Of a DNA stretch of 64,000 nucleotides, positions 19,548 through 30,157 are shown in pieces; positions within the stretch are counted from its first letter, which is position 1; each line of letters starts with the position of its first letter. A program made the translations under genes and the position numbers. A model generated the notes under the pieces. The model was not told where the DNA came from. It did no database searches and saw nothing but the letters and a program-made list of their open reading frames with translations. Source of the DNA: Massilia sp. Mn16-1_5 (GTDB lineage: Bacteria; Pseudomonadota; Gammaproteobacteria; Burkholderiales; Burkholderiaceae_D); assembly GCF_004798585.1 (NCBI RefSeq), contig NZ_PPXQ01000008.1, forward strand, positions 186,001 through 250,000. The letters are read 5' to 3'.

Positions 19548-20338
19548 GTCCTCCAGTCGGACGGTTAACGTCCGCAACGCCCCTGACTTGACCGCCCGCC
19601 CAGGCCTCCATAGCGCTTTCTCGCCATCCCTGTAGGCACGCAAGTGTTGTATGAACCCGACCCGACAGTGGGCGGGTGGCGACTTGCTTGCCAGTATCGC
19701 TCGTCAAAAGTCGCATTGGCTGACTTGCCAGCATTCACCACCTACATCCGAAGCTAGCGCCAGACAGGCGTGCATTCCAATGACAGTGACGTGCGAATGC
19801 AGCTCAGGCACGGGCAACTTGCTGCAATAAGGAACTGGGTCAACAATTAATAAGGCCCATGTGCTTTATCGAAAGCAATGAACGCTGGCAATCAATAATT
19901 TCCTATTTGACAGAGGCAAGAATAAATTTTCTGATCTTCTTGACTGCCCTCCAAAATGCGGCAAAGATCTTGAACATATAAATTCAGTTACCAATATTGG
20001 TAATCAAAAAAATTCTTCGACGAAAATAAATATTTAGCTCGACGATATTATAACTAGGGATGCACTGCTTCCGCAGGGCAAATAGAAACAATCACCAGTG
20101 AACGCATCAAACCAATGCGCCAGGCGGCTCGCGCGTTGACGCCGATGCTTTGCCCATTTCAAAAGCACAAGAAAACCGTTTGCAAGTCATTGTCCTGTTC
20201 CAGCGGAAGACTGGCTCGCGAACGCACGCGCTCGCGCAACAATCGGCATAGCTGGCGCATGAGAAAAATTCATTCACAACTGCCATTATCACTTTTCATC
20301 AACAGCCTACTTTATAAGTTTGTACTGGGGATTCGATC
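19548..20338. other. 791-bp AT-rich region without a supportable gene
   Basis: The first ~200 bp have ordinary GC content and hold nothing I recognise. From about 19740 the sequence becomes clearly AT-rich and stays so up to the peroxidase-like gene at 20339. Short open frames exist but lack coding character. The stretch contains the palindrome at 19988-20003. The composition suggests acquired DNA together with the following gene. Confidence 0.6.
19988..20003. promoter_or_regulatory. Perfect 16-bp palindrome in AT-rich DNA
   Basis: TTACCAATATTGGTAA reads the same on both strands and looks like a dimeric-repressor operator. It lies 335 bp upstream of the peroxidase-like gene, so the link to that gene is uncertain. 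Confidence 0.4.
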
Positions 20339-22450
20339 ATGCGCTCAATTCAAATTTTTTGCACCAAGCTTTCCACAAAGATCCAGGCATATCGTAGAAA
20401 CGCATCAAGAACCGGGATTGCCCCACATACTTTTTTCGTACGTCCGAAAAATCTGAATAGACGATTGCAGGCATTCTCAGTATTAGTGCTAGGCGCATTA
20501 ATATTAAGCGATAAGTTCTCGCATGCACAGGATTCCATCGAGTCAATGTCCTTGAAAACTGTCCCGGTGCCAGGTCCGTCTGCTGCGATGCTGTCGGAGT
20601 TTGTGAAAGACAAACAAGCAGTCATCCGGCTCGGGAAAGCACTCTTCTGGGATACCCGGGTAGGCAGCGATAACAAAACCTCATGTGCGACGTGTCACTT
20701 TAATGCCGGCGTGGATGATCGCAGCAAGAACCAATTGGATCCGGGAACGTTGCGGCGCTTCCCGCGCCTGGCGCCAAATATGCCCAACCCTGATTCAACG
20801 TTTCAGCTCGGCGGTGGGCCGAACTATCAACTCAAGGTCGAGGATTTTCCCTTCACCCGGTATATTAATGAGGCCGACACCAACGGCGCCGGCTCGAAAA
20901 TATCCGATGTTAACGAGGTCGCTTCTTCGCAGGGTGTCTTTACCGCAAAGTTCAAAGGAATTTCTGGAAATAAACAGAACAGCGCAGACGAGTGCGACGT
21001 CGTCCTTGACCATCAGGACGGATTCAGCATAAATAATGTCAATACGAGGCGTGTCGAGCCGCGCAATACCCCCTCGGTCATCAATGCTGTTTTCAACTTC
21101 AGGAACTTCTGGGATGGCCGGGCAAATAATATGTTCAACGGAGGAGATCCATTTGGGCTGAGAAATACCGCTCCGCTGATCTGGAAGAGAGAAGCTGGTT
21201 TGCTCCGCCAGGTCCACGTCGCGCTCCCGTCGTCTTCGCTCGCATCCCAGGGATCGGGGCCGCCCCTGTCAGGAACTGAAATGAGCTGCACAGGAAGGGC
21301 TTTTGTCGCACTGGGCAAAAAGTTATTGAACCAGAAGATCCTGAGCGATCAGACGATATCGCCGACCGACAGTGTATTGGGAAAATACGCGAACGATAAG
21401 CCGGTTTATCGCGCCATGATTGCGCAGGCGTTTAATCCGAATTATTGGCAGTCCCCGTCGATCGTACGCTTCACGAATAGTCATGCGAAACGCATCGGCT
21501 CGATGGACCTCAAGAATCCTCATCCTTTCGACAATTTCCCGGACACAGACGCCAGCCAAATGGAGGCGAATTTCTCCCTCTTCTTCGGTCTGGCAGTACA
21601 GTTGTACCAAGCGACGCTGATTGCAGATGATAGCCCCTTTGACCGCTATGCCGAAGGCAAGGGACAGTTGTCGGAACAGCAGAGCAAGGGCCTCATCATA
21701 TTCCGTGGAAAAGGTCAGTGTATCAACTGTCACGGAGGAGCAGAAATGACCAATGCATCCTTCCGCAATGTCATCAATCAACGTCTGGAAAAAATGACGA
21801 TGAAAAACGGGTTGATAAAGACATATGACAACGGTTTTTATAATATCGGCGTCAGGCCGACAAGCGACGACATCGGCATTGGCGGGGTTGATCCCTTCGG
21901 TAACCCATTATCGGAAAGTATGTTTTTCGCCAAGTCTGCTGCCAATGCTTCGTTGCTGGGGAATGGGTTTGATCCGCGCAAGTACGAGCAACCTGCAACG
22001 GACAAGGTCAGCGTCAATGGCGCCTTCAAGACTCCTGGCTTACGCAATGTGGAGTTGACCGGGCCGTATTTCCACAATGGGGGCAAAGCCACACTGATGC
22101 AGGTTGTCGACTTTTACAACCGGGGTGGCGATTTCGCCGAGGAGAACAAGGATGACCTGGCGCCGGATATACGGCCGCTCAACTTGAGCGAGGACGAGAA
22201 GGAAAGCCTGGTCGCGTTTCTCGTGTCGTTGACGGATGAGCGTGTCAGGTATGAAAAAGCCCCGTTCGATCACCCGTCCTTGTGCATGCCAGATGGACAC
22301 CCCGGCAATACCAAGACAGTCACGAACAGCGGGAACGGAAATGCGACCGATGTGAGTCCTTTACGGTGCCTGAAGGAAGTCGGGGCTGCCGGAAGCACCA
22401 GGAAGATCGCTCCATTCCTGGGCTATGGCGTCCTTCCCAAGCAACGGTGA
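20339..22450 (+). CDS. Long diheme cytochrome c peroxidase-like (CcpA/MauG family) protein
   Basis: The protein is 703 residues, about twice the usual 320-480. A hydrophobic export segment (AFSVLVLGALILS) sits near residues 45-57 after an unusually long basic leader, so the true start may lie downstream. GGGGA before ATG 20339 supports the chosen start. Two haem c motifs are present: CATCH at 116-120 and CINCH at 461-465. TPSVINAVFNFRNFWDGRA and TPGLRNVELTGPYFHNGG are typical of the CCP/MauG family. The ~340 residues between the haem motifs are longer than usual. The gene is visibly AT-richer than its neighbours, suggesting transfer. It could be a peroxidase, a MauG-like maturase or a RoxA-like oxygenase. 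Confidence 0.8.
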   Translation: MRSIQIFCTKLSTKIQAYRRNASRTGIAPHTFFVRPKNLNRRLQAFSVLVLGALILSDKFSHAQDSIESMSLKTVPVPGPSAAMLSEFVKDKQAVIRLGKALFWDTRVGSDNKTSCATCHFNAGVDDRSKNQLDPGTLRRFPRLAPNMPNPDSTFQLGGGPNYQLKVEDFPFTRYINEADTNGAGSKISDVNEVASSQGVFTAKFKGISGNKQNSADECDVVLDHQDGFSINNVNTRRVEPRNTPSVINAVFNFRNFWDGRANNMFNGGDPFGLRNTAPLIWKREAGLLRQVHVALPSSSLASQGSGPPLSGTEMSCTGRAFVALGKKLLNQKILSDQTISPTDSVLGKYANDKPVYRAMIAQAFNPNYWQSPSIVRFTNSHAKRIGSMDLKNPHPFDNFPDTDASQMEANFSLFFGLAVQLYQATLIADDSPFDRYAEGKGQLSEQQSKGLIIFRGKGQCINCHGGAEMTNASFRNVINQRLEKMTMKNGLIKTYDNGFYNIGVRPTSDDIGIGGVDPFGNPLSESMFFAKSAANASLLGNGFDPRKYEQPATDKVSVNGAFKTPGLRNVELTGPYFHNGGKATLMQVVDFYNRGGDFAEENKDDLAPDIRPLNLSEDEKESLVAFLVSLTDERVRYEKAPFDHPSLCMPDGHPGNTKTVTNSGNGNATDVSPLRCLKEVGAAGSTRKIAPFLGYGVLPKQR

Positions 22451-22532
22451 TGTCGATTCCAAACCAAAGGATGCGCAACGACGTCGACTGGGATAGACAA
22501 GCTTGCTCGAATGCCGTCCGGACGAAAACAAC

Positions 22533-22566
22533 AAAGCGCCGCACATCGATGTGTACAGCGCTTTTG
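22533..22566. terminator. Probable bidirectional terminator between the peroxidase-like gene and cdd
   Basis: AAAGCGC (22533-22539) pairs with GCGCTTT (22558-22564), and the interior contains the further dyad ACATCGATGT. A short T-run follows on the plus strand and an A-rich run precedes it, so it could serve both convergent genes. Confidence 0.5.
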
Positions 22567-22611
22567 GTCGAGCAATCGGCGAGCGTGCCGCAACACGCGG
22601 CCTGTATTTCC

Positions 22612-23016
22612 TTACACGTTCAGATCGCGTCCGCCAAACGCGTTCGGCAACTGCTCCGCCGCCGTCGTCTCGAAGACATCGCCCTTCAGGTTGGTCAGCA
22701 CCACGGGCAGCTCGTTCCCGCCCAGTTCCAGGACGACCTGGCGGCAGGCGCCGCAGGGAGCGATCGGGCCGTCGGTCTGGCCGATCACGGCCAGGGCCGT
22801 GAAGTCGCCCGGCTTGTAACCATGGGCGATGGCGCTGAAGAAGGCGGTGCGCTCGGCGCAGTTGCACAAGCCATAGGACGCGTTTTCGATGTTACAGCCG
22901 CGGAAGATGCGGCCGTCCTTGCATTCGAGGGCGGCGCCGACCTGGAAGTTCGAGTATGGCGTGTAGGCCAGCTCGCGCGCGGCTTTCGCTTCGGCGATCA
23001 GTTTTTCGTATTTCAT
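22612..23016 (-). CDS. cdd: Cytidine deaminase
   Basis: The 134-residue protein is the short, homotetrameric type of cytidine deaminase, which converts cytidine and deoxycytidine to uridine and deoxyuridine. The catalytic zinc site is visible as CAE (NCAERTAFF, with the proton-shuttling Glu) and PCGACRQ. The substrate-site segment FRGCNIENASYG is also present. It is the last gene of the deo operon, 6 bp after deoA, and makes uridine substrates for the phosphorylase encoded just upstream. Confidence 0.95.
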   Translation of the reverse strand: MKYEKLIAEAKAARELAYTPYSNFQVGAALECKDGRIFRGCNIENASYGLCNCAERTAFFSAIAHGYKPGDFTALAVIGQTDGPIAPCGACRQVVLELGGNELPVVLTNLKGDVFETTAAEQLPNAFGGRDLNV

Positions 23017-23022
23017 GAGGCC

Positions 23023-24348
<1,326 letters not shown>

Positions 24349-24388
24349 GGGATGTTCGCCTCTCTACTATTCAGATATTCAAAAGGAC

Positions 24389-24500
24389 GTAGGGTGGACG
24401 GCTCTGCCGTCCACGCGGTGATCGTTATCGGCTCCGATGTCGTGCTCGAACCGGCATACGCCAACTATCACCGCGTGGACGGGGAACCCGTCCACCCTAC
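24389..24500. repeat. REP-like inverted pair, site C, inside the deo operon
   Basis: A forward unit (24389-24420, GTAGGGTGGAC...GTCCACGCGGTG) and a reverse unit (24469-24500, CACCGCGTGGAC...GTCCACCCTAC) are near-perfect reverse complements separated by 48 nt. Here the inner stem is GGAC/GTCC rather than the GGGC/GCCC of sites A, B and D. That is a compensated change. Confidence 0.9.
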
Positions 24501-24529
24501 CCGTCAACGTGACGGTCATGCAAAAGCCA

Positions 24530-26908
24530 TCAAACGCCGTATGGAATCCAGACGTTTTTCACCTGGCTCGCGTGCTGCAGCACGGTACGGCCGCAGGCCT
24601 GCTTCGCATCGAACCAGTCACGGCCCTTGCCGCCGCCAACCCACGTACGCTTCAGCGTTTCCGACGACAGGCGCTCGACCTCGGCGCAGCCCTCGGCCGA
24701 GCCGTCGTGACGCCACACGGCATCGACGTCGCCGTGGGTTGCCAGCGTACGCGCCAGCTCGTCGGCCGAACCGGTAACGATGTTCAGCGCGCCGCCCGGC
24801 AGGTCCGAGGTGTCCAGCACCTGGTACAGGTCGGTCGCCGACAGCGGGTAGGCTTCCGACGGCACCGCAACGACGCGGTTACCCAGCGCCAGCGCAGGAG
24901 CGACCAGCGAGATGAAGCCCAGCAGCGGATTCTCGTTCGGGCAGACCACGCCGATCACGCCGACCGGCTCGTTCAGGGCGACGGTGATGCCGTGCATCGG
25001 CGGCTGGTGTGCTGCACCGTCGTACTTGTCGCACCAGGCGGCCCAGTAGAACAGGCGCTCGATCGAGGCCGCGACTTCGCGCTGCGGGTCGCGCACGCCG
25101 GTCATGGCGGCCAGGCGGGCTGCGAATTCCTCGGCGCGGATCGCCAGGTTCTCTGCGATGTAGTACAGGACCTGCGCGCGGTTGTGCGCGGTCGCTTTCG
25201 ACCAGCCGGCAGCTTTGTGGGCGGCTTCGACGGCGTTGCGGATATCCTTGCGGTTACCCTCGCCGACGTCGGCCAGGAAGGCGCCGTTGGCGCCGTTGAT
25301 CGCGCGGCTGTAGGCGCCGTCAGGGCGGGCCTGCTTGCCGCCGATGTACAGCTTGGCGGTGCGGTCCACGGCGAACGGGCTGCCGGCGTCCGATGCTTTC
25401 ACTTTGCCTTTTTCGGCAACGATTGGTGCGGCCGGGCGCGCATCTTCCGACAGCGGGGTCAGGTACTCGTACATGCCTTCCTTGCCGCCTTCGCGGCCGA
25501 AGCCGGATTCCTTGTAGCCGCCGAAGCCGCAGGCTGCGTCGAACTGGTTCGCGGTGTTGATCCACACGACGCCGGCCTTGATCTGCGGCGCGACGTCCAG
25601 CGCCAGCGAGATCGATTCCGACCACACGCAGGCGGCCAGGCCGTAGACGGTGTTGTTGGCCAACTGGACGGCTTCGCCCGGGGTGCGGAAGCTCATCGCC
25701 ACCAGCACCGGGCCAAAGATTTCGGTCTGCGCGACGGCGGCCGAGGTCGAGGCGCCGGTGATCAGGGTCGGCAGGTACCAGGAGCCGGCAACTGGCGCTT
25801 CGCAGGTCGGCTGCCAGATTTCGCAGCCTTCTGCACGGGCGGCTTCGACCAGGCCATGGATGCGCTGCTGCTGCACCGGATCGACCAGGGCGCCGATATC
25901 GTTCGACTTATCGAGCGGCGAACCGACGCGCAGGTTCTGCATGCGCACCTTGACCTTGGCGATGAAGCGGTCGTAGACCGATTCCTGCACCAGCAGGCGC
26001 GAGCCGGCGCAGCAGACTTGGCCCTGGTTGAACCAGATCGAATCGACCAGGCCTTCGACGGCCGCGTCCAGGTCGGCGTCGTCGAACACGATGAATGGCG
26101 ACTTGCCGCCCAGTTCCAGCGACAGCTTCTTGCCGCTGCCGGCGGTGGCCTTGCGGATGATGCGGCCGACTTCGGTCGAACCGGTAAAGGCCAGCTTGTC
26201 GATGCCTGGGTGGTTGACGATCGCTTCGCCCACGCGGCCGTCGCCGGTGACGATGTTGACCACGCCCGCAGGCACGCCGGCCTGCTGGCAGATCTCGGCG
26301 AACAGCAACGCGGTCAGCGAGGTGTACTCGGCCGGCTTGAACACGATGGTGTTACCGGCAGCCAGCGCAGGCGCGATTTTCCAAGCCAGCATCAGGACCG
26401 GGAAGTTCCACGGCACGATCTGGCCGACGACGCCGACGGCGCGGTAGTCGGCGAATTCTTCCGACTGCAATTGCGCCCAGCCGGCGTGGTGGTAGAAGTG
26501 GCGCGCGGCCAGCGGCAGGTCGGCATCGCGGGTTTCGCGGATGGTCTTGCCGTTGTCCAGGGTCTCGAGCACCGCGAACAGGCGCGAGTGCTTTTGCAGC
26601 AGGCGCGCGATCGCGTACATGACTTTCGCGCGGCCGTGGCCGCCCATCGCGACCCAGCCCGGCTGCGCGCGGCGCGCGGCTTCGACGGCGCGGTTGACGT
26701 CGTCCGTGGTGGCTTGCGTGACTTGCGCCAGTTCCGAACCGTCGGCCGGGTTGTTCGACGCGAAGGTCTCGACGCCCTCGCTCCACGCGTTATCGATGAA
26801 CAAACCAAAACGGCGTCCGTGCTGGTCCAGCCACGCTTGCGCTTCTTTGGTGCTCTCGGGTGCGGGGCCGTAATCCATAGTTTGCAGAATCTCTTTAATT
26901 GTTGGCAT
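24530..26908 (-). CDS. Two-domain aldehyde dehydrogenase (ALDH16-like) in the deo operon
   Basis: The 792-residue protein has a full aldehyde dehydrogenase domain in its first ~490 residues. It shows the NAD-site segment TSLTALLFAEI region, the Glu motif LELGGKSPFIVFDDAD and the catalytic Cys in NQGQVCCAGSR. A second, shortened ALDH-like domain follows (~510-792, LYIGGKQARPDG, then PVGVIGVVCPNENPLLGF) and lacks a recognisable catalytic Cys/Glu pair. This architecture matches the ALDH16 family. Its place between deoC and deoA suggests it oxidises acetaldehyde, the product of DeoC, to acetate. Substrate use is inferred from context. Confidence 0.88.
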   Translation of the reverse strand: MPTIKEILQTMDYGPAPESTKEAQAWLDQHGRRFGLFIDNAWSEGVETFASNNPADGSELAQVTQATTDDVNRAVEAARRAQPGWVAMGGHGRAKVMYAIARLLQKHSRLFAVLETLDNGKTIRETRDADLPLAARHFYHHAGWAQLQSEEFADYRAVGVVGQIVPWNFPVLMLAWKIAPALAAGNTIVFKPAEYTSLTALLFAEICQQAGVPAGVVNIVTGDGRVGEAIVNHPGIDKLAFTGSTEVGRIIRKATAGSGKKLSLELGGKSPFIVFDDADLDAAVEGLVDSIWFNQGQVCCAGSRLLVQESVYDRFIAKVKVRMQNLRVGSPLDKSNDIGALVDPVQQQRIHGLVEAARAEGCEIWQPTCEAPVAGSWYLPTLITGASTSAAVAQTEIFGPVLVAMSFRTPGEAVQLANNTVYGLAACVWSESISLALDVAPQIKAGVVWINTANQFDAACGFGGYKESGFGREGGKEGMYEYLTPLSEDARPAAPIVAEKGKVKASDAGSPFAVDRTAKLYIGGKQARPDGAYSRAINGANGAFLADVGEGNRKDIRNAVEAAHKAAGWSKATAHNRAQVLYYIAENLAIRAEEFAARLAAMTGVRDPQREVAASIERLFYWAAWCDKYDGAAHQPPMHGITVALNEPVGVIGVVCPNENPLLGFISLVAPALALGNRVVAVPSEAYPLSATDLYQVLDTSDLPGGALNIVTGSADELARTLATHGDVDAVWRHDGSAEGCAEVERLSSETLKRTWVGGGKGRDWFDAKQACGRTVLQHASQVKNVWIPYGV

Positions 26909-26926
26909 GACGAATCCGTTCGGTAT

Positions 26927-27883
26927 TTAAGGTTGCGCGTGGCGGTGGGCGGCCGAGTAGGCGCCGGTCACGTAGTGCTCGAGCTGGCGCTCGATGTCGG
27001 TCATCAGGCTGGACGCGCCGATGCGGAACAGGTGCGGCTGCAGCCAGTCGTTGCCCAGCTCTTCCTTCATGACGGTCAGGTATTGCAGCGCGGCCTTCGC
27101 AGTCGACACGCCGCCAGCCGGCTTGTAGCCGACCTGGAAGCCGGTCTGCTCGTAGTATTCGCGGATCGCGCGGGTCATCACCAGCGAGACCGGGATGGTG
27201 GCGTTGACGCCTTCCTTGCCGGTCGAGGTCTTGATGAAGTCTGCGCCCGCCATCATGCAGACCCACGAGGCCTTGGCCACGTTGTCCAGCGTGACCAGGT
27301 CGCCGGTGGCGAGAATGGCCTTCACGTGGGCGTCGCCACAGGCCTGGCGGTAGGCGAGCATCTCGTCGTACAAGGCTTGCCAGTTACCGGTCAGGACGTG
27401 CTGGCGGGTGATGACGATGTCGATCTCGGTGGCGCCGGCGGCGACACTCAATTCGATTTCGCGGATCTTGGTTTCCAGGCTCGACAGGCCGGCCGGGAAA
27501 GCGGTCGACACGGCGGCGATCGGCAGGCGGCCCTGCAGGATCTTCGCGGCCGGCTGGATCATCTCGTGGTACACGCAGACGGCGCCGGTGGTCAGCGACT
27601 CCAGGCCGAGGGCCTGCATCAGGTCGGCGCGCAGCGGGCGCATCGCCTTCATGCACAGGCGCTCCACGCGGCCCGGGGTGTCGTCGCCGCCGAGGGTGGT
27701 CAGGTCCATGCACTGCACGGCGCGGATCAGCCAGGCGGCCTGGTATTCCTTTTTCACCGTGCGGCGGTTGGCCAGGCTGGCAGCGCGGCGGTCGGCCGCA
27801 TTGCGGTTGACCTTGATGTGGTTCACCCAGCCGAGGTCGAGGCCGACGGCGGTGTTACGTTTGAAGTCCAGGTTCTGGGTCAT
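26927..27883 (-). CDS. deoC: Deoxyribose-phosphate aldolase
   Basis: The 318-residue enzyme cleaves 2-deoxyribose-5-phosphate into glyceraldehyde-3-phosphate and acetaldehyde. Both active-site lysines are recognisable: the Schiff-base lysine in DFIKTSTGK and the second in GYKPAGGVST. The aspartate region EIDIVITRQHVLTG is also clear. It is the longer (~320-residue) type with extra N-terminal sequence compared with the ~250-residue E. coli-like type. It overlaps deoB by 4 nt (ATGA), so the two are translationally coupled. Confidence 0.93.
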   Translation of the reverse strand: MTQNLDFKRNTAVGLDLGWVNHIKVNRNAADRRAASLANRRTVKKEYQAAWLIRAVQCMDLTTLGGDDTPGRVERLCMKAMRPLRADLMQALGLESLTTGAVCVYHEMIQPAAKILQGRLPIAAVSTAFPAGLSSLETKIREIELSVAAGATEIDIVITRQHVLTGNWQALYDEMLAYRQACGDAHVKAILATGDLVTLDNVAKASWVCMMAGADFIKTSTGKEGVNATIPVSLVMTRAIREYYEQTGFQVGYKPAGGVSTAKAALQYLTVMKEELGNDWLQPHLFRIGASSLMTDIERQLEHYVTGAYSAAHRHAQP

Positions 27884-29073
27884 AGCAGTGCGGTTCCGTT
27901 GGAGAGAGGTTTGACGCCAAGGTGTTTGGCCAGCGTGGCGCCGATGTCGGAGAAGGTCGACGCGGTCGGCAGTTCCTGCGGCGCGACGTTCGGGCCGAAG
28001 AAGATCATCGGGATGTGTTCGCGGGTGTGGTCCGAGCCCGGCGCGGTCGGGTCGCAGCCGTGGTCGGCGGTGATCACGACCAGGTCGCCGTCCTTCAGTT
28101 TCGCCATGAACTCCGGCAGGCGCGCGTCCAGCTCGTGCAGCGCGTTCGAGTAGCCGGCGACGTCGCGGCGGTGGCCGAAATGCATGTCGAAGTCGACGAA
28201 GTTCACGAACGACAGCGACTTCGCTGGGGCGGTGTCCGCCACTTCGACCAGACGGTCGAACAGGGCCATGTTGTCCGGGCCCTTGATCAGCTGGGTCACG
28301 CCCTGGGCCGCGAAGATGTCGCTGATTTTACCGAGCGCGATGACTTCGCCGCCTTCGTTTTTCACGTGGTCGAGCAAGGTTGGGCTTGTGGGCGGCACGG
28401 CGTAGTCGTGACGGTTCGAAGTGCGCTTGTACTTGCCATTCGCGCCCAGGAAAGGACGCGCGATCACGCGGCCGATGTTGTAGGGCTTGACCAGTTCGTA
28501 GGCCGCTTCGCACACTTCATACAAGCGATCCAGGCCGAAGCTCTCTTCGTGCGCGGCGATCTGCAGCACCGAGTCGGCCGAGGTGTAGAGGATCGGCTTG
28601 CCGCTGGCGACGTGTTCGTCGCCCAGTTCGTCGATGATGGTGGTGCCCGAGGCGTGGCAGTTGCCGAGCCAGCCCGGTACGCCGGTGAGTTCCTGCAGCT
28701 TGTCCGTCAGCTCCTTCGGGAAGGACGGCACGGTCTTCGGGAAGTAGCCCCAGTCGAACAGCACCGGCACGCCGGCGATTTCCCAGTGGCCGCTCTGCGT
28801 GTCCTTGCCGGTCGACTGTTCGCGCGCGACGCCCCAGGCGCCGGTAAAGCCCTCGCGTTGCGTAAAACCGGCGGCCCATTCGCCGCTCGCCTTGTGGGCT
28901 GCGGCAGCCAGGCCGAGACGCTCCAGGTTCGGCAGCGACATCGGCTTGCCCTCTTTCGCAGCCCATTGCGCGATGTGGCCGAAGGTGTTGGCGCCCGCGT
29001 CGCCGTATTTGTCGGCGTCGGGCAGCGCGCCCAGGCCGAAGGAGTCCAGCAGGAGGATGAATGCGCGTGACAT
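27880..29073 (-). CDS. deoB: Phosphopentomutase
   Basis: The 397-residue enzyme interconverts (deoxy)ribose-1-phosphate and (deoxy)ribose-5-phosphate. It belongs to the alkaline phosphatase superfamily and shows the N-terminal metal site (LDSFGLGALPDADKYGD), the phosphorylated threonine region in STGKDTQSGHWE and the second metal site ITADHGCDPTAPGSDHTRE. The length is typical. It lies between punA and deoC and links both nucleoside phosphorylases to the aldolase. Confidence 0.95.
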   Translation of the reverse strand: MSRAFILLLDSFGLGALPDADKYGDAGANTFGHIAQWAAKEGKPMSLPNLERLGLAAAAHKASGEWAAGFTQREGFTGAWGVAREQSTGKDTQSGHWEIAGVPVLFDWGYFPKTVPSFPKELTDKLQELTGVPGWLGNCHASGTTIIDELGDEHVASGKPILYTSADSVLQIAAHEESFGLDRLYEVCEAAYELVKPYNIGRVIARPFLGANGKYKRTSNRHDYAVPPTSPTLLDHVKNEGGEVIALGKISDIFAAQGVTQLIKGPDNMALFDRLVEVADTAPAKSLSFVNFVDFDMHFGHRRDVAGYSNALHELDARLPEFMAKLKDGDLVVITADHGCDPTAPGSDHTREHIPMIFFGPNVAPQELPTASTFSDIGATLAKHLGVKPLSNGTALL

Positions 29074-29088
29074 GGAAGTCCTCGAGGT

Positions 29089-29931
29089 TTATTGGGCGGC
29101 GCGCGGGATCGAACCCAGGCGCTCGGTGAACGAATGGATCAGGGTGACCAGGTCTTTCGCCGCGATCGCCGCGTACTTCAGGGTCTGCTCGTGCGACAGC
29201 GGGAACGGCGACAGGCCTTCGGCCAGGTTGGTGATGGCGGAAATACCCACCACTTTCAGGCCGCAGTGGCGCGCCGAAATCACTTCCGGCACTACCGACA
29301 TGCCGACGACATCCGCGCCCATCGTCTTGAACGCGCGGATTTCAGCGGCGGTTTCGAAGTTCGGGCCCGGCGCGGCCAGGTACACGCCTTCGGCGATCGT
29401 GATGTCCTTGGCGGCTGCAGTCTCTTTCACCAGCGCGCGCAGGTCGGCGTCGTAGGCGTTGGCCATGCTGAAGAAGCGCGGGCCGAACCGGTCGTCGTTC
29501 GGGCCGGCCATCGGGCTGCCCGGCAGCAGGTTGATGTGATCCGACAGGACCACCACGCTGCCGGCGTCGACTTCGGTGCGCAGCGAACCTGCGGCATTCG
29601 TCACCAGCAGCATCTCGCAGCCCAGCAGCTTGAAGGTGCGCACGGCCGAGGTCATGACATTCGCGCCGTATCCCTCGTAGAAGTGGCCGCGGCCCTTCAT
29701 GCACACAACCGGCACGCCGGCCAGCGTACCCAGCACCAGTTCGCCCGCGTGACCGTGCACGGTGCTGATCGGGAAGCCCGGCAGTTCCGAGTAGCTGATC
29801 GAGACCGCGTCCGCCATCTGCTCGGCGAGCACGCCGAGGCCGGAACCGAGAATCATCGCCACGCGCGGCTCGAACCCTGGTTTGCGGGCGCGAATGATCT
29901 CGGCGGCTTCGAATGGGGTATTGCTGGACAT
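29089..29931 (-). CDS. Purine-nucleoside phosphorylase (trimeric, PNP-I type)
   Basis: The 280-residue enzyme splits inosine and guanosine, and the deoxy forms, with phosphate. It is the mammalian-like type: ILGSGLGVLAEQM near the N-terminus, the phosphate site HGHAGELVLG, GRGHFYEGY, LVTNAAGSL and the base-site segment GPNFETAAEIRAFKTMGADVVGMSVVPEV. It is the first gene of the deo operon, 15 bp before deoB. The operon promoter should lie in the AT-rich DNA at 29932-30160. The bases go on to GuaD and XDH encoded elsewhere in the window. Confidence 0.94.
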   Translation of the reverse strand: MSSNTPFEAAEIIRARKPGFEPRVAMILGSGLGVLAEQMADAVSISYSELPGFPISTVHGHAGELVLGTLAGVPVVCMKGRGHFYEGYGANVMTSAVRTFKLLGCEMLLVTNAAGSLRTEVDAGSVVVLSDHINLLPGSPMAGPNDDRFGPRFFSMANAYDADLRALVKETAAAKDITIAEGVYLAAPGPNFETAAEIRAFKTMGADVVGMSVVPEVISARHCGLKVVGISAITNLAEGLSPFPLSHEQTLKYAAIAAKDLVTLIHSFTERLGSIPRAAQ

Positions 29932-30157
29932 GAGAATTCCTTCTAGTGAATCTGGGATGGGAGCTTGGTGCGGGCTGTACGTTGGAGCGGCCCGGCGTCG
30001 CAGAGGGGACGCAGATAAGCCAAAAATTATTATAACTATGCATTATCGCGGATATGTATGGCAAATACCATTTCTCTTGCTCATTTATATGAGGAGCGAC
30101 TAAATGGCTGAGCCGGCCGTTGGCCTCCCGCGACACGTGCTCGGTCGTCAATATCGG

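Noticed and set aside
20115..20456. A 113-residue open frame overlapping the start of the peroxidase-like gene
   Set aside because: It lacks a ribosome site and coding character and overlaps the better-supported gene.
24437..28153. A 1238-codon open frame on the plus strand opposite deoC and the ALDH16-like gene
   Set aside because: It is antisense to clear enzymes with catalytic motifs, and its translation is rich in Arg, His and Gly with no domain. It results from third-position GC bias.
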